Shown here: positions 1-9,181 of the stretch, one piece after another
Layout: the number at the start of each line of letters is the position of its first letter
Numbering within the stretch: the stretch's first letter is position 1
Assembly: GCF_004343075.1 (NCBI RefSeq)
Contig: NZ_SLXP01000001.1
Location: 302,474-366,473 of the forward strand
DNA: 64,000 bases
DNA from: Rhodovulum marinum
GTDB taxonomy: Bacteria; Pseudomonadota; Alphaproteobacteria; Rhodobacterales; Rhodobacteraceae
Direction: 5' to 3'
Program-made: the position numbers and the translations under genes
The notes under the pieces: generated by a model
What the model saw: only the letters and a program-made list of their open reading frames with translations
Databases searched by the model: none
What the model was told of the DNA's origin: nothing

Positions 1-1
1 G

Positions 2-676
2 CTGTCGCAGCATGTGGTGGGGCTGGGGGTGACGCTGCTGGCGACGTCTTCGGCCTATTACGCCTATCGCCTCGCCCTGCCGGAGGTGACAAGCCCGCCG
101 CGGATCGAGCCGTTCCAGCCGCTGGATATCCCCGTGCTGTCGGATATCCCCTTTCTCGGCGAGGCGCTGTTTTCGCAGACCGCGCTGACCTATCTGGCCT
201 TTGCGACGGTCCTGATCGTGGCGCTGGTGCTGTACCGGACGCCGCTGGGGTTGGCGCTGCGGGCGGCGGGGGAAAACCCCTCGGCGGTCGAGGCGCAGGG
301 GCTGTCGGTCACGGCGATCCGCATGGGGGCGGTGATGGTCGGCTCGGGGATGATGGCGGTGGGGGGCGCCTTCCTGACCATGTCGGCGTTTTCGTCCTTT
401 TTCTTCGAGATGGTCAACGGGCGGGGCTGGATCTGCATCGCGCTGGTGGTGTTCGGGGCGTGGATGCCGGGCAAGGCGCTGTTGGGGGCGCTGTTGTTCG
501 CGGGGTTCGACGCGCTGCAGATCCGCATGCAGCAGACGCCGCTGGGCGCGGACATCCCCTACCAGGTATTCCTGATGGTGCCTTACGTCCTGTCGATCCT
601 GGCGCTGGTCGCGATGTCGCGCCGGGCCGAGGTGCCGGCGGCCCTGATGGTGCCCTATAACCGCGGAGAGCGTTGA
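2..676 (+). CDS. ABC transporter permease, nucleoside/BMP-family type (5' end cut by window edge)
   Basis: Inner-membrane permease of an ABC importer; only the C-terminal 224 codons are visible and the start lies before base 1. Several hydrophobic segments are seen, plus the cytoplasmic loop AAGENPSAVEAQGLSV. That loop is typical of the second permease of purine-nucleoside/BMP-family importers (YufQ/NupQ/PnrE type) and contacts the ATPase. The stop is 1 nt before the start of a cytosine deaminase-like gene, so the two are very likely co-transcribed. This suggests uptake of a nucleobase or nucleoside followed by deamination. The substrate is inferred only from this neighbour. Confidence 0.85.
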   Translation: MSQHVVGLGVTLLATSSAYYAYRLALPEVTSPPRIEPFQPLDIPVLSDIPFLGEALFSQTALTYLAFATVLIVALVLYRTPLGLALRAAGENPSAVEAQGLSVTAIRMGAVMVGSGMMAVGGAFLTMSAFSSFFFEMVNGRGWICIALVVFGAWMPGKALLGALLFAGFDALQIRMQQTPLGADIPYQVFLMVPYVLSILALVAMSRRAEVPAALMVPYNRGER

Positions 677-677
677 G

Positions 678-1985
678 ATGGCCGAGTTCGATATCCTCGT
701 GACGGGCGGCACATTGCCCGACGGGCGGGTGGCCGATATCGGGACGCGGGGCGACCGGATCGCCGCGGTGGGCGACCTGGCCGGGTCGACGGCGGGGCGC
801 CTGATCGACGCCACGGGCGATCTGGTCAGCCCGCCCTTCGTCGACCCGCATTTCCACCTGGACGCGACGCTGTCCTATGGCACGCCGCGGATCAACGCCT
901 CGGGCACGCTCTTGGAGGGCATCGCGCTGTGGGGCGAGTTGAAGGCGCAGGCCACGGTGGACGAGATGGTGGACCGCGCGCTGGCCTATTGCGACTGGGC
1001 GGTGAGCATGGGCCTTCTGGCGATCCGCAGCCATGTCGATACCTGCGATGACAGCCTGAAGGGGGTTCAGGCGCTGCTGGAGGTGCGCGAGCGGGTCAAA
1101 CCCTATCTCGACCTGCAACTGGTGGCCTTCCCGCAGGACGGGTTCTTTCGCGACCCGACGGCGCGGGACAACACGCTGCGCGCGCTGGACATGGGCGTGG
1201 ACGTGGTGGGCGGCATCCCGCATTTCGAACGCACGATGGAGGCGGGGCGCGACTCCGTCCGGGCGCTGTGCGAGATCGCGGCGGAGCGCGGCCTGCTGGT
1301 CGACATGCATTGCGACGAGACCGACGACCCGCTGTCGCGTCATGTCGAGACGCTGGCCCATGAAACCCGGCGGCTGGGGCTTCAGGGGCGGGTGGCGGGC
1401 AGCCACCTGACCTCGATGCATTCGATGGACAATTACTATGTCTCGAAACTGCTGCCGCTGATGGCCGAGGCGGAACTGGCGGCGATCCCGAACCCGCTGA
1501 TCAACATCGTGTTGCAGGGGAGGCACGATACCTATCCGAAGCGGCGCGGCCTGACACGCGTGAAGGAGATGCAGGCCCATGGCATCCGCGTCGGCTGGGG
1601 GCAGGATTGCGTGCGCGACCCGTGGTACAGCCTTGGCACCGCCGACATGCTGGACGTGGCGTTCATGGGGCTGCATGTCGCGCAGATGACCGCGCCCGAC
1701 GAGATGCGGCGCTGTTTCGACATGGTGACGGTGGAGAACGCCAAGATCCTGCACCTGGACGATTACGGCCTGCACGAGGGCGCGATGGCGTCTCTGGTGG
1801 TGCTGGACGCGGGCGACCCGGTGGAGGCGATCCGGCTGCGCCCCGACCGGCTGGCGGTGATCGCCAGGGGCCGGGTGGTGGCCGAGACGGCGCGGAACGA
1901 CAGCCGCCTGACGCTGGAGGGGCGGCCCGCGCGGGTGCGGCGGCGGCACCGGGCGGGGGCCCCGGAAGGAACGGGCCGCGGTTGA
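678..1985 (+). CDS. codA: Cytosine deaminase-like amidohydrolase
   Basis: Cytosolic metal-dependent amidohydrolase (435 aa) expected to deaminate cytosine or a related base. Metal-site motifs are in order: DPHFHLD (H58, H60), DMHCDE, GSHLTSMHS and GQDCVRDPW (D310). The stretch NPLINIVLQGRHDTYPKRRG closely resembles E. coli CodA from memory. One difference: the residue after the catalytic Asp, which is Asp314 in E. coli CodA and contacts the pyrimidine, is Cys311 here. Substrate preference may therefore differ (methylcytosine, isoguanine or another base). It starts 1 nt after the ABC permease stop. The C-terminal tail (about 20 residues, Arg/Gly-rich) is poorly conserved. Confidence 0.8.
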   Translation: MAEFDILVTGGTLPDGRVADIGTRGDRIAAVGDLAGSTAGRLIDATGDLVSPPFVDPHFHLDATLSYGTPRINASGTLLEGIALWGELKAQATVDEMVDRALAYCDWAVSMGLLAIRSHVDTCDDSLKGVQALLEVRERVKPYLDLQLVAFPQDGFFRDPTARDNTLRALDMGVDVVGGIPHFERTMEAGRDSVRALCEIAAERGLLVDMHCDETDDPLSRHVETLAHETRRLGLQGRVAGSHLTSMHSMDNYYVSKLLPLMAEAELAAIPNPLINIVLQGRHDTYPKRRGLTRVKEMQAHGIRVGWGQDCVRDPWYSLGTADMLDVAFMGLHVAQMTAPDEMRRCFDMVTVENAKILHLDDYGLHEGAMASLVVLDAGDPVEAIRLRPDRLAVIARGRVVAETARNDSRLTLEGRPARVRRRHRAGAPEGTGRG

Positions 1986-1991
1986 CCTTGC

Positions 1992-2075
1992 GGGTTTCGC
2001 CTTGGCTGCGCCAAGGCGACCGGCTGGGGGGCGTTGCCCCCCAGACCCCCCGGATATTTTCGGCCAGAAGAAGGG
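1992..2075 (+). repeat. GC-rich intergenic element, copy A
   Basis: Non-coding element directly after the deaminase gene. It has an 8-bp stem (CGCCTTGG at 1998-2005 with CCAAGGCG at 2011-2018), then GACCGGC, a second G-run/C-run hairpin (GGGGGGC GTT GCCCCCC), and ends CGGATATTTTCGGCCAGAAG. The same order of parts recurs at 19403-19527, with matching base changes in the first stem. The 3' motif also recurs on the minus strand near 16735 and 60200. It probably acts as an RNA hairpin or terminator at the gene end. Confidence 0.65.
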
Positions 2076-2135
2076 GCGGCGGGAAGAAGGGGCGGCGGGC
2101 CGTTGACCCGGCCTGTGCGAAGGGCGGCACGCCGC

Positions 2136-3557
2136 CTAGAGGATCGGGGCCATCAGGCGGGCCACGCGCGCCCCGTTCCGGCGCAGCGGGCCGCGCGTGT
2201 CGGCCAGCCGCGTCGTGTAGGCGTAGCCTTGCGCGAAATCCGCCTCGAGCATCGCCGCCACGGCGCGGGCGAAATCGGCGTCGAAGACCAGCGCGGTGGC
2301 CTCGAAATTCAGCCGGCAGGAGCGGTTGTCGAGATTCACCGTGCCGATCGAGGCGAAGGCCTCGTCCACCACCAGGGCCTTCTGGTGCATGAACCCGTCG
2401 GTATAGCGGAATATCTGCACGCCCGCGTTCAGCATCTCGTCGAAATAGGCGAAGGCGGCGAGCCAGACCCAGAGGTGGTCGCGCCTGTCGGCCATCAGGA
2501 TGCGCACGTCCACGCCGCGCAGCGCGGCCAGCGACAGCGCGGTCAGGATGTCGGTATCGGGGACGAAATAGGGCGAGGCGATCCAGATGCGGTCCTGCGC
2601 GGCGTGGATCGCGTTGCAGAAATAGAGGCTGCCGGTTTCCAGCACGTCCGCCGGCCCCGGCGCCACGATCAGCGCGTCCAGGTTGCCCGGCGCGGGGTCG
2701 GGGTCCCAGGCGAGGTTCAGCCGTTCCGCGGTGGCCCAGAACCAGTCCTCGACGAAGATCAGTTGCAACTGCGCCACCACCGGCCCCAAGAGCCGCAGAT
2801 GGGTATCGCGCCAGCGCCCGATGCGCGCGTCGCGCCCCATGTATTCGTCGCCCACGTTGTGGCCCCCCAGGAAACCCGCGGTGCCGTCGACGATGACGAT
2901 CTTGCGGTGGTTGCGGAAATTCACCTGGAAGCGGCTGTGCGGCTTGCGCAGCGAGTGGAAATCGGCGACGACCACGCCCGCCGCGCGCAGCTCGGACAGG
3001 TAGGCCTCGGGCAGCTTGTGGCTGCCGATGGCGTCGTAGAGCAGGCGCACGGTGCAGCCCGCCTGCGCGCGTTCGATCAGGCGGCGTTGCAGGGCACGGC
3101 CGGTGTCGTCGTCGCGCAGGATGTAGGTCTGCACCAGGACGTAGGACTCGGCCCGTTCGATCGCCTCGAAGATGGCGGCGAAGGTCCGGGGGCCGTCCAG
3201 CAGCAGGCGCGCGGTGTTGCCCGAGACCGCCGGCATCCCCGCGATCCGCTCGAACCCCGAAAGCGAGCGGCGCAGGCGCGGCGGCAGGCCCGCCCCCTCG
3301 GCGCGCCGGGCCGGGTCGAAATCGGGCAGCGTGGCGATCGAACTGCGCGCCGAACGCCGGGCGGTGACATAGCCCGGCAGGCGCGAGTGGCCGAGGAACA
3401 GGAAGATCGGCAGCGCGACATAGGGGGCGGCGACCAGGAACACCACCCAGCCGACCGCGCCCTGCGGTGTGCGCGCATTGCGGATCGCCCGGAACACCGC
3501 CCAGACCGTCGCGGCCTGAAACGCCAGCAGCAGCGCGGGAAGCACGACCTGAAGCAT
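2136..3557 (-). CDS. cls: Cardiolipin synthase (phospholipase D superfamily)
   Basis: Inner-membrane enzyme that condenses phosphatidylglycerol (or a CDP-DAG/PG pair) to cardiolipin. The 473-aa product starts at the ATG at 3557 (MLQVVLPALLLAFQ). The frame stays open upstream, but the extra residues are not membrane-like and would run into the next gene. Two N-terminal transmembrane segments are followed by two PLD catalytic motifs: NHRKIVIVDG and FMHQKALVVDE (HxKx4D type), each followed by the usual GG.N / GT.N context. Length fits the bacterial Cls family (about 480 aa). It lies 43 bp downstream of the endonuclease/phosphatase gene on the same strand. Confidence 0.92.
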   Translation of the reverse strand: MLQVVLPALLLAFQAATVWAVFRAIRNARTPQGAVGWVVFLVAAPYVALPIFLFLGHSRLPGYVTARRSARSSIATLPDFDPARRAEGAGLPPRLRRSLSGFERIAGMPAVSGNTARLLLDGPRTFAAIFEAIERAESYVLVQTYILRDDDTGRALQRRLIERAQAGCTVRLLYDAIGSHKLPEAYLSELRAAGVVVADFHSLRKPHSRFQVNFRNHRKIVIVDGTAGFLGGHNVGDEYMGRDARIGRWRDTHLRLLGPVVAQLQLIFVEDWFWATAERLNLAWDPDPAPGNLDALIVAPGPADVLETGSLYFCNAIHAAQDRIWIASPYFVPDTDILTALSLAALRGVDVRILMADRRDHLWVWLAAFAYFDEMLNAGVQIFRYTDGFMHQKALVVDEAFASIGTVNLDNRSCRLNFEATALVFDADFARAVAAMLEADFAQGYAYTTRLADTRGPLRRNGARVARLMAPIL

Positions 3558-3600
3558 GCCCCGATGCTGTGCCCTGCCCGGCCGAAAGGCAAGCGCGGGA

Positions 3601-4341
3601 TCAGGCGGCGGGGGCCATGTCCGCCCAGATCGGCAGGTGGTCGGAGGCGGCGCGGGCGCGCGGCGTCTCGTGCACCCCCGCCGCGCCCAGCGCCAGCCCG
3701 TGGCCATGGGCGATGCGGTCGAGCCCGGCGCGCGGGCGGCTGGCATGGAAGGTCTTGCCCGGCGCCACCACGCGGAAGCGGTCGGCCAGCGGCTCGAAGC
3801 CGCGGGTTTCGGACCATTCGTTGAAGTCGCCCAGGATCACGGTGCGCGCGCTTTCGGTTTCGCAGAACCGCGCGCGGATCGTGTGCAACTGGCGCAACCG
3901 CCAGCGCCGCATCAGGGCCAGGTGAACGCCCACCACGGTGATCGCGCCCGGCCCCTCGCCCAGGCGCACCAGCACCGCGCCGCGGGGTTCCAGACCGGGC
4001 AGGGCCAGCCGTTCGGCGGCGGTGACCGCCAGCCCCCGGCGCACCAGCACCGCGTTGCCGTGCCAGCCCAGGCTGACCGCGTTGGGCGCCAGGTCGGCCA
4101 CGGTGAAATCGGTTTCGCGCGCGATCATCTCGCGCGGCAGCGCGGCAGGCCGCGCACCCAGGCGCTTGTCGGCCTCTTGCAGGACGACCGCGTCGGCGCC
4201 GATCTCGTTTATGACGTCCAGCGTGCGGCCCGCGTCGCGTTTCCAGTCCAGCCCGACCGCCTTGCGGATGTTGTAGCTGGCCAGCCGGACGGGGCGCCCC
4301 GGGACAAGGGGGGCGGCACTTGCGGGCGGGCGGGTGGACAC
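3601..4341 (-). CDS. Endonuclease/exonuclease/phosphatase (EEP) family protein
   Basis: Metal-dependent phosphodiesterase fold (246 aa). Motifs in order: LASYNIRKAVG (strand 1), VLQEAD (catalytic Glu), GVHLALMRRW, GDFNEW (Asp/Asn pair) and SDHLPIWAD (catalytic Asp-His). The GTG start at 4341 is chosen because a perfect GGAGGT sits 9 nt upstream. A longer frame to 4443 lacks such a site and its extra residues look non-conserved. Similar EEP proteins often sit beside cardiolipin synthase genes in Rhodobacterales (recollection). The substrate, DNA or a phospholipid/phosphodiester, cannot be told from sequence. No signal peptide is visible. Confidence 0.85.
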   Translation of the reverse strand: MSTRPPASAAPLVPGRPVRLASYNIRKAVGLDWKRDAGRTLDVINEIGADAVVLQEADKRLGARPAALPREMIARETDFTVADLAPNAVSLGWHGNAVLVRRGLAVTAAERLALPGLEPRGAVLVRLGEGPGAITVVGVHLALMRRWRLRQLHTIRARFCETESARTVILGDFNEWSETRGFEPLADRFRVVAPGKTFHASRPRAGLDRIAHGHGLALGAAGVHETPRARAASDHLPIWADMAPAA

Positions 4342-4734
4342 GGGCGTCGGACCTCCGGTCGGAAACGGGCGCCGCACGGCGCGGTTTCGGGGCAGATAGG
4401 AACGCAAGGCGCGCGGAACAACCGCCAGAGGGTCCCCGCGCATCTGCGGGCAGGCCGCAGGGCGCGGGGAAAATGCGTCGGATTTTCGAAGAACTCGTCC
4501 CGCCAGTGCCCGGTCCGCGTTGCCAAAACCGCACCCTTCGGGCGATTCCGGGGTCTTTGACCGCAGCCGAACCCCGCAATCCCGGCGCCGTGCCGCGTTT
4601 TCGCCGCAATCGGCGCCGTGGGGGCCATTTTTTGGTCCAGCTTATCGGGAACAGTCGGACCTGTATCCGTGGATGTCAGGTGCGTCCGGCCTCCCCGCCG
4701 GGCCACCGCTCAATCGCGCAACCAGATCGCCAAG
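4342..4734. other. 393-bp divergent intergenic region, no gene seen
   Basis: Lies between the leftward EEP gene and the rightward kinase operon and must hold the promoters of both. It carries the GGAGGT ribosome site of the EEP gene (4351-4356) and an AT-richer patch near 4625-4650. I could not pick out convincing -35/-10 pairs. Short open frames here have no family features. Confidence 0.5.
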
Positions 4735-6042
4735 ATGAACGCAGCGCCCGACATAAAGAATCACCTGCCGGCCGACGGCCCCGTGGAGGAGTTGCAGCCC
4801 GGCACCGAGCTTTTGCATGGCCAGTACCGGATCGAACGGTTCCTGAATGCCGGCGGATTCGGCCTGACCTACCTGGCCCGGGACAGCCTGGACCGGACCG
4901 TGGTCATCAAGGAATGCTTTCCCGAATCGCTTTGCCTGCGCACCGGGCAGGACGTGCATGCCCGTTCACGCAGCTACAGCCAGGAATTCCACTCGATCGT
5001 CCAGCTTTTCATCGACGAGGCGCACCGGCTGGCACGGCTGAGCCATCCCGGCATCGTGGGCGTCCACCAGGTGTTTTCCGACAACACCACCGCCTACATG
5101 GCGCTGGACTATATCCAGGGCAAGACGCTGCTCGAGATCATCGAGGACCCGCGCGAGACACCGTCGCCCGCCGCGATCCGCGACATGCTGGTCAAGGTGC
5201 TGGACGCGGTGGCCTTCATCCATGATCAAAGCCTGCTGCATCGCGACATCTCGCCCGACAACATCATCATCGGGCTGGACGGCAACCCGGTGCTGATCGA
5301 TTTCGGCGCGGCGCGCGAACGGGCCACCCGCAACAGCCGCGTCCTGTCGCGGCTGCAGGTGGTCAAGGACGGCTATTCGCCCCAGGAATTCTATGTCGCC
5401 GGAATCAAGCAGGGGCCGCCCAGCGACCTGTATGCGCTGGCGGCGACCTTCCATCACCTGATCACCGGCGCGGCGCCGCCCAACAGCCAGCAGCGCATGG
5501 CCGCGCTGGCCGCGAACGAACCAGACCCCTGTCAGCCGCTTCAGGGACGGGTCCCGGGCTATGACCCCGCGTTCCTGGCGGCAATCGACACGGCGCTGAA
5601 CGTCGTGCCGCGGGAACGGCCGCAATCGGCCCATGACTGGCTGGCGATGATCGAAACCGGCCCGCGCGAGGCCGCGATGGGCGAGGTGCTGCCGATCGAC
5701 GACGACACGCGGATGTCGATCGCGCGCCTGGTCGAGGAGACCAACCGCGCCGTGATGGAGGCGCGCCAGCGCTCCAAGCAGGAGGCCCGCGCCCGGCCGC
5801 CCGAGCCCCCGAAACCGCCCGAGCGCAAGCCCGCCTTTGCCTGGCGCTCGCTTTATGACGACGACGAGGACGACCTTTCGGCGGCGGAGCCCCCCCCACC
5901 CGCCGAGGCCGCCCCGCAACCCTCCCCCCCGGACGAGGAAACGATTTGCCCGCGCCGGCCGCGCCTGCGCCAGCGCCGGCCGCGGCCCGGCCGGGGCGGG
6001 CTGTTCGCCGGGCTCGCCCGGCGTTTCATCGCGCGCACGTAA
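4735..6042 (+). CDS. Hanks-type serine/threonine protein kinase
   Basis: Soluble protein kinase (435 aa). The kinase domain covers about residues 30-320: glycine loop NAGGFGLTY (39-46), catalytic Lys59 in VVIKE, catalytic loop HRDISPDN (169-176) and DFG at 189-191. No transmembrane segment or extracellular sensor is seen. The C-terminal 110 residues are Pro/Glu-rich and end in a basic stretch with GLFAGLARRF, which could bind a membrane or partner. The ATG at 4735 starts just before conserved sequence; the open frame extends further upstream without family features. It heads a co-directional block with an FHA reader and a PP2C phosphatase, the usual partners of such kinases. No type VI secretion genes are nearby. 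Confidence 0.9.
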   Translation: MNAAPDIKNHLPADGPVEELQPGTELLHGQYRIERFLNAGGFGLTYLARDSLDRTVVIKECFPESLCLRTGQDVHARSRSYSQEFHSIVQLFIDEAHRLARLSHPGIVGVHQVFSDNTTAYMALDYIQGKTLLEIIEDPRETPSPAAIRDMLVKVLDAVAFIHDQSLLHRDISPDNIIIGLDGNPVLIDFGAARERATRNSRVLSRLQVVKDGYSPQEFYVAGIKQGPPSDLYALAATFHHLITGAAPPNSQQRMAALAANEPDPCQPLQGRVPGYDPAFLAAIDTALNVVPRERPQSAHDWLAMIETGPREAAMGEVLPIDDDTRMSIARLVEETNRAVMEARQRSKQEARARPPEPPKPPERKPAFAWRSLYDDDEDDLSAAEPPPPAEAAPQPSPPDEETICPRRPRLRQRRPRPGRGGLFAGLARRFIART

Positions 6043-6091
6043 CGAAATCCACCGCCCCCCCGCAGCAGGGTCCAGCACGGAAGACAGAGGC

Positions 6092-7102
6092 ATGAAGTTC
6101 CTGAGACGCAAGACCGGTGACAAGCCCGCCGGCGACGCATTCAACGACTATGTCGAACCGTTTCCGCCGTCGCGCAGGGCCGCCGCCGCGCCCATGCCCG
6201 CCGCGGACCCCGCCCACGCGCCCGCGGACCCGGGCGACCGGGTGGAAGAGTTCGACATGGCCTTCGAAGACGGCTTCGACGACGCCCCGGAGATGGAGGA
6301 CGACATGGACCACGGCCACGACCGGACCTTCTGGGCAACGCGGGGCACCGCGTTTCCGTCCGACGCGGAGACCGCCGAGGCGGCCGCGCGCCCGGTCCTG
6401 TTCCCCGGCGAGGCGGCACCCGCCGCGCGGCCGCAGCGCCTCGGCGCCGCCGAGGCCGCAGACCGCCGCACGGCGCTGCTCAACGGCTATCGCCCCGACG
6501 CGGACCCCGCTGCGCCCCCTGCCGCGCCCTCTGCCGCGCCGGCCATGGCCGCCGCGCCCGACCCCGAACCCGCCGATCTTTCGGCCTTCGAGGCGCCGCC
6601 GCCCGCGGCCGGCCGGTCTGGCGCCCGCGCGGGCCGCGCCAAGACCCGTCTTCTGGGGTTCGGCCAGCCGGCCGACGCGGCGGCCGATCCCTTTGCCCGC
6701 GACGAGCCCGCGATGCCGGCCGAACCGTCCCGCCCCGATTTCCCGGTCGGCTGGCTGGTGGTGGTCGAGGGCCCCGGGCGTGGTGCGCATTTCACCCTGT
6801 TCAACGGGGTGTCCCAGATCGGCCGCGGCGCGGACCAGACCGTGCGGCTGGATTTCGGCGACACGTCCATTTCGCGCTCGGGCCATGCGCTGCTGGCCTT
6901 TGACGACGAGCAGGGCAAGTTCTTCCTCGGCTCGGGCGGCAAGGTGAACATCGTGCGGCTGAACGGCCAGCCCCTGCTGAGCACCGAAGAGCTTTCGAAC
7001 GACGACAGGATCCGCATCGGCGAAACGACCCTGCACTTCGTCGCCTTCTGCGGCCCCGATTTCACCTGGTCGGCGGATCGGCCCGATGCCGACGGGCGCT
7101 GA
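6092..7102 (+). CDS. FHA-domain protein
   Basis: Phosphothreonine-reading adaptor (336 aa). The first 215 residues are low-complexity, Ala/Pro- and acid-rich, with a basic N-terminus (MKFLRRKTGDK). The C-terminal 110 residues form an FHA domain: QIGRGADQTV (the G-R pair), SISRSGHA (Ser/Arg/His positions) and a later RLNGQPL loop, all expected for pThr binding. KTRLLGFG just before the FHA domain is a plausible kinase target, because FHA proteins are often phosphorylated on such a Thr (inference). The start at 6092 has AGAGG upstream. It is 49 bp after the kinase and overlaps the phosphatase gene by 17 bp, so kinase, reader and phosphatase are probably co-translated. Confidence 0.88.
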   Translation: MKFLRRKTGDKPAGDAFNDYVEPFPPSRRAAAAPMPAADPAHAPADPGDRVEEFDMAFEDGFDDAPEMEDDMDHGHDRTFWATRGTAFPSDAETAEAAARPVLFPGEAAPAARPQRLGAAEAADRRTALLNGYRPDADPAAPPAAPSAAPAMAAAPDPEPADLSAFEAPPPAAGRSGARAGRAKTRLLGFGQPADAAADPFARDEPAMPAEPSRPDFPVGWLVVVEGPGRGAHFTLFNGVSQIGRGADQTVRLDFGDTSISRSGHALLAFDDEQGKFFLGSGGKVNIVRLNGQPLLSTEELSNDDRIRIGETTLHFVAFCGPDFTWSADRPDADGR

Positions 7103-8042
7103 TCTGCGCCTGGACGCCGCGACCGGCATCGGCCAGGGCCGGCGCGAGCACCAGGAGGACGCGATCATCGCCGATTTCACCATCGGCGGCGAGATCGGCC
7201 TTGCGGTGCTGGGCGACGGCATGGGCGGGCATGCCGCCGGCGACGTGGCCAGCCGCATCGTCGTCACCGAGGTGTTCAGCGAGCTGAAGCTGCAAAGCGA
7301 CGATCCCGACCGGTTCGCGCGCCATGCACCCGGCATCCTGCGCGCCGCCGCGCGCGAGGCGAATGGCTGCATCGCCGACCATGTCCGCAGCCATGCCGAA
7401 ACCGGCGGGATGGGCACCACGCTGGTGGCGCTGGCCGTGGCGCGCGACCGGCTGTTCTGGGTCTCGGTCGGGGATTCGCCGCTGTTCCTGTTCCGCGACG
7501 GCCAGCTGCACCAGATCAACGAGGATCATTCGCTTGCCCCGCAGATCGACGGGATGGTGCGGATGGGGCTGTTATCGGCCGAAGAGGCGCGCACCCATCC
7601 CGACCGCAACTGCCTGACCTCGGCGCTGACCGGGGCCGAGATCGGCCAGATCGACTGTCCCGACCGGCCGGTCGACCTGGCGGTGGGCGACATCATCGTC
7701 GCCGCCAGCGACGGGCTGACCTTCATCGCGCGCGACCGGATCCGCGCGATCCTGTCCGAATATCGCCGCCGCACCAGCGCCGAGATCGCCAACGCGCTGT
7801 TTTCCGAACTGGAGGCGCTGGGCGATCCCGAACAGGACAATGTCTGTTTCACCGTGATCCGCGTGGTGGCCCGCGGCTGGACCCCCGGCGTCCAGCCGCG
7901 CCGCCCGGCCCAGCCCGCCCCGGCGGACCGCCCGCGCCCGCGCCCGGACCTGGCCGCCGCGAGGCAGCGCGCCGGGGCGCGGCGCTGGGCGATCCCCCTG
8001 CCGATCCGGGCCCTGTTCAACCTTGGGAAACGAGCACAATGA
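7086..8042 (+). CDS. PP2C-type protein serine/threonine phosphatase
   Basis: Metal-dependent phosphatase (318 aa) expected to reverse the neighbouring kinase. Motifs: GRREHQEDA (metal Asp), LGDGMGGHAAGDVAS, GGMGTTLVALAV, WVSVGDSPLFLF, AASDGLT and the terminal DN pair in PEQDNVCF. Together these cover the PP2C catalytic core, about residues 8-255. The tail is Pro/Arg-rich and ends in a short amphipathic-looking segment (PIRALFNLGK). It overlaps the FHA gene by 17 bp, and its stop overlaps the next start (ATGA at 8039-8042), pointing to translational coupling. Confidence 0.9.
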   Translation: MPTGADLRLDAATGIGQGRREHQEDAIIADFTIGGEIGLAVLGDGMGGHAAGDVASRIVVTEVFSELKLQSDDPDRFARHAPGILRAAAREANGCIADHVRSHAETGGMGTTLVALAVARDRLFWVSVGDSPLFLFRDGQLHQINEDHSLAPQIDGMVRMGLLSAEEARTHPDRNCLTSALTGAEIGQIDCPDRPVDLAVGDIIVAASDGLTFIARDRIRAILSEYRRRTSAEIANALFSELEALGDPEQDNVCFTVIRVVARGWTPGVQPRRPAQPAPADRPRPRPDLAAARQRAGARRWAIPLPIRALFNLGKRAQ

Positions 8043-9181
8043 ACGCAATCCTGGAACGGGACACGCTTGCGCAGCTTCACCGGGTGCTGGGCGCCGCCCA
8101 CCTGCCCGACAAGGCCCGCGCCGATGGCCAACGCCTGCTCGAACGGCTGCGGGCGCCGGTGCGTCTGGTCGTGGCCGGCCCCGCCGGCAGCGGCAAGACG
8201 CACCTGGCGGGCCTGTTGGCCGGCTGCCCGCCGCGCCCTGCCGCCCCGGGGCCGTCCGGCGATGCGCCCGAAACCCCGTCGCTGGTGTTCCGCAACCTCG
8301 TCGTGATCGAATACGCCCTGCCCGCACCCGGCAGCGGAATCTGCGGCGCGGTCGGCCTCGAGGTGACCTCGCCCGATATCATCCTGTGGTGCACCCAGGG
8401 CTTTACCCATGACGAGGCGCAGGTCTGGGCGCGGGTGCCCGACAACCTGAAGGACCACGCGTTCCTCGTGCTGACCAAGGCCGACGAGTTGCTGCGGCTG
8501 GGCGTGCTGCAGGACCGGCTGGACGATCTTTGCGAGGTGGTCGAGACCGAGTTCCACAGCCTTCTCCCCATCGCGACGCGCCAGGCCATGGCCGCGCGCG
8601 ACGGCGCGCGCATCACCGACCCCGCGCTGCACGGGCGCAGCGGGGCGGGCGCGCTGTTCGAGGCGCTGGGCCGGATGATCGAACAGGGCCGAAGCGCCGA
8701 CCTGGACGCGGCGCAGCTGTTCGTGCGGCGCTATGGCGGCGCGCTTGCCGCGGCGGGGTCGCCCCCGCCCGCGCCGGTCTTCGCCGACAGCGCCCCGGCC
8801 ATGCCAGTCCCGCCCGCCGCCCCCGCGCCGATGGCCGCCGCCGCGCCCCCCGCGCCCCGGCCGGCCTGCCGCGACACCGAGATCTCGGCCAGGGCGCTGC
8901 GCCTGCTGGACGATCTGCGCGACGATTTCCCCGACGAGATCGGCCCCGACGACCCGGCCGAGATCTCGGCCCTGCTGGGGCTGTGCGCACGCACGGCCGA
9001 GGCGCTGGACGAGATGGTGACCGGGGCGCCCGGGGTTTCGGACGACCTGTCCGAGGACGTGATGGAAGCCAACGAGACCATGGTCTTGCTGACGCTGGAG
9101 GATGACGAGAACGCCGCCGCCGATGCCGTCACCCTGTTGTTGCAGCTGCGCCGCGGTTTCGAGACGCGGCTTGCCGCCTGA
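8039..9181 (+). CDS. Degenerate P-loop GTPase-like protein
   Basis: 380 aa. The N-terminal G-like domain (about 40-190) has an intact P-loop GPAGSGKT (47-54) and a TKAD base-recognition motif (146-149). The DxxG switch II motif is absent; the aligned stretch reads VIEYALPAPG. A segment with LWCTQGF, then DEAQVW and LVLTKADEL, lines up with the same region of the intact GTPase at 11434 (IWCTHAT, SEAAVW, LLLTRCDKL), so the two look paralogous. A Pro/Ala linker (240-285) leads to a C-terminal helical, acidic domain (about 290-380) of unknown family. It is translationally coupled to the PP2C gene. Hydrolysis is doubtful; a regulatory or nucleotide-binding role is inferred. Confidence 0.7.
   Translation: MNAILERDTLAQLHRVLGAAHLPDKARADGQRLLERLRAPVRLVVAGPAGSGKTHLAGLLAGCPPRPAAPGPSGDAPETPSLVFRNLVVIEYALPAPGSGICGAVGLEVTSPDIILWCTQGFTHDEAQVWARVPDNLKDHAFLVLTKADELLRLGVLQDRLDDLCEVVETEFHSLLPIATRQAMAARDGARITDPALHGRSGAGALFEALGRMIEQGRSADLDAAQLFVRRYGGALAAAGSPPPAPVFADSAPAMPVPPAAPAPMAAAAPPAPRPACRDTEISARALRLLDDLRDDFPDEIGPDDPAEISALLGLCARTAEALDEMVTGAPGVSDDLSEDVMEANETMVLLTLEDDENAAADAVTLLLQLRRGFETRLAA

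Noticed and set aside
3558-3746. Extended N-terminus of cardiolipin synthase
   Set aside because: The extra residues overlap the upstream gene's end, lack membrane character, and the internal ATG starts right at the first membrane span.
4735-8042. Kinase, FHA and PP2C trio as part of a type VI secretion cluster
   Set aside because: No tss genes, hcp, vgrG or ClpV-like gene occurs in the window, and the partners are GTPases instead.
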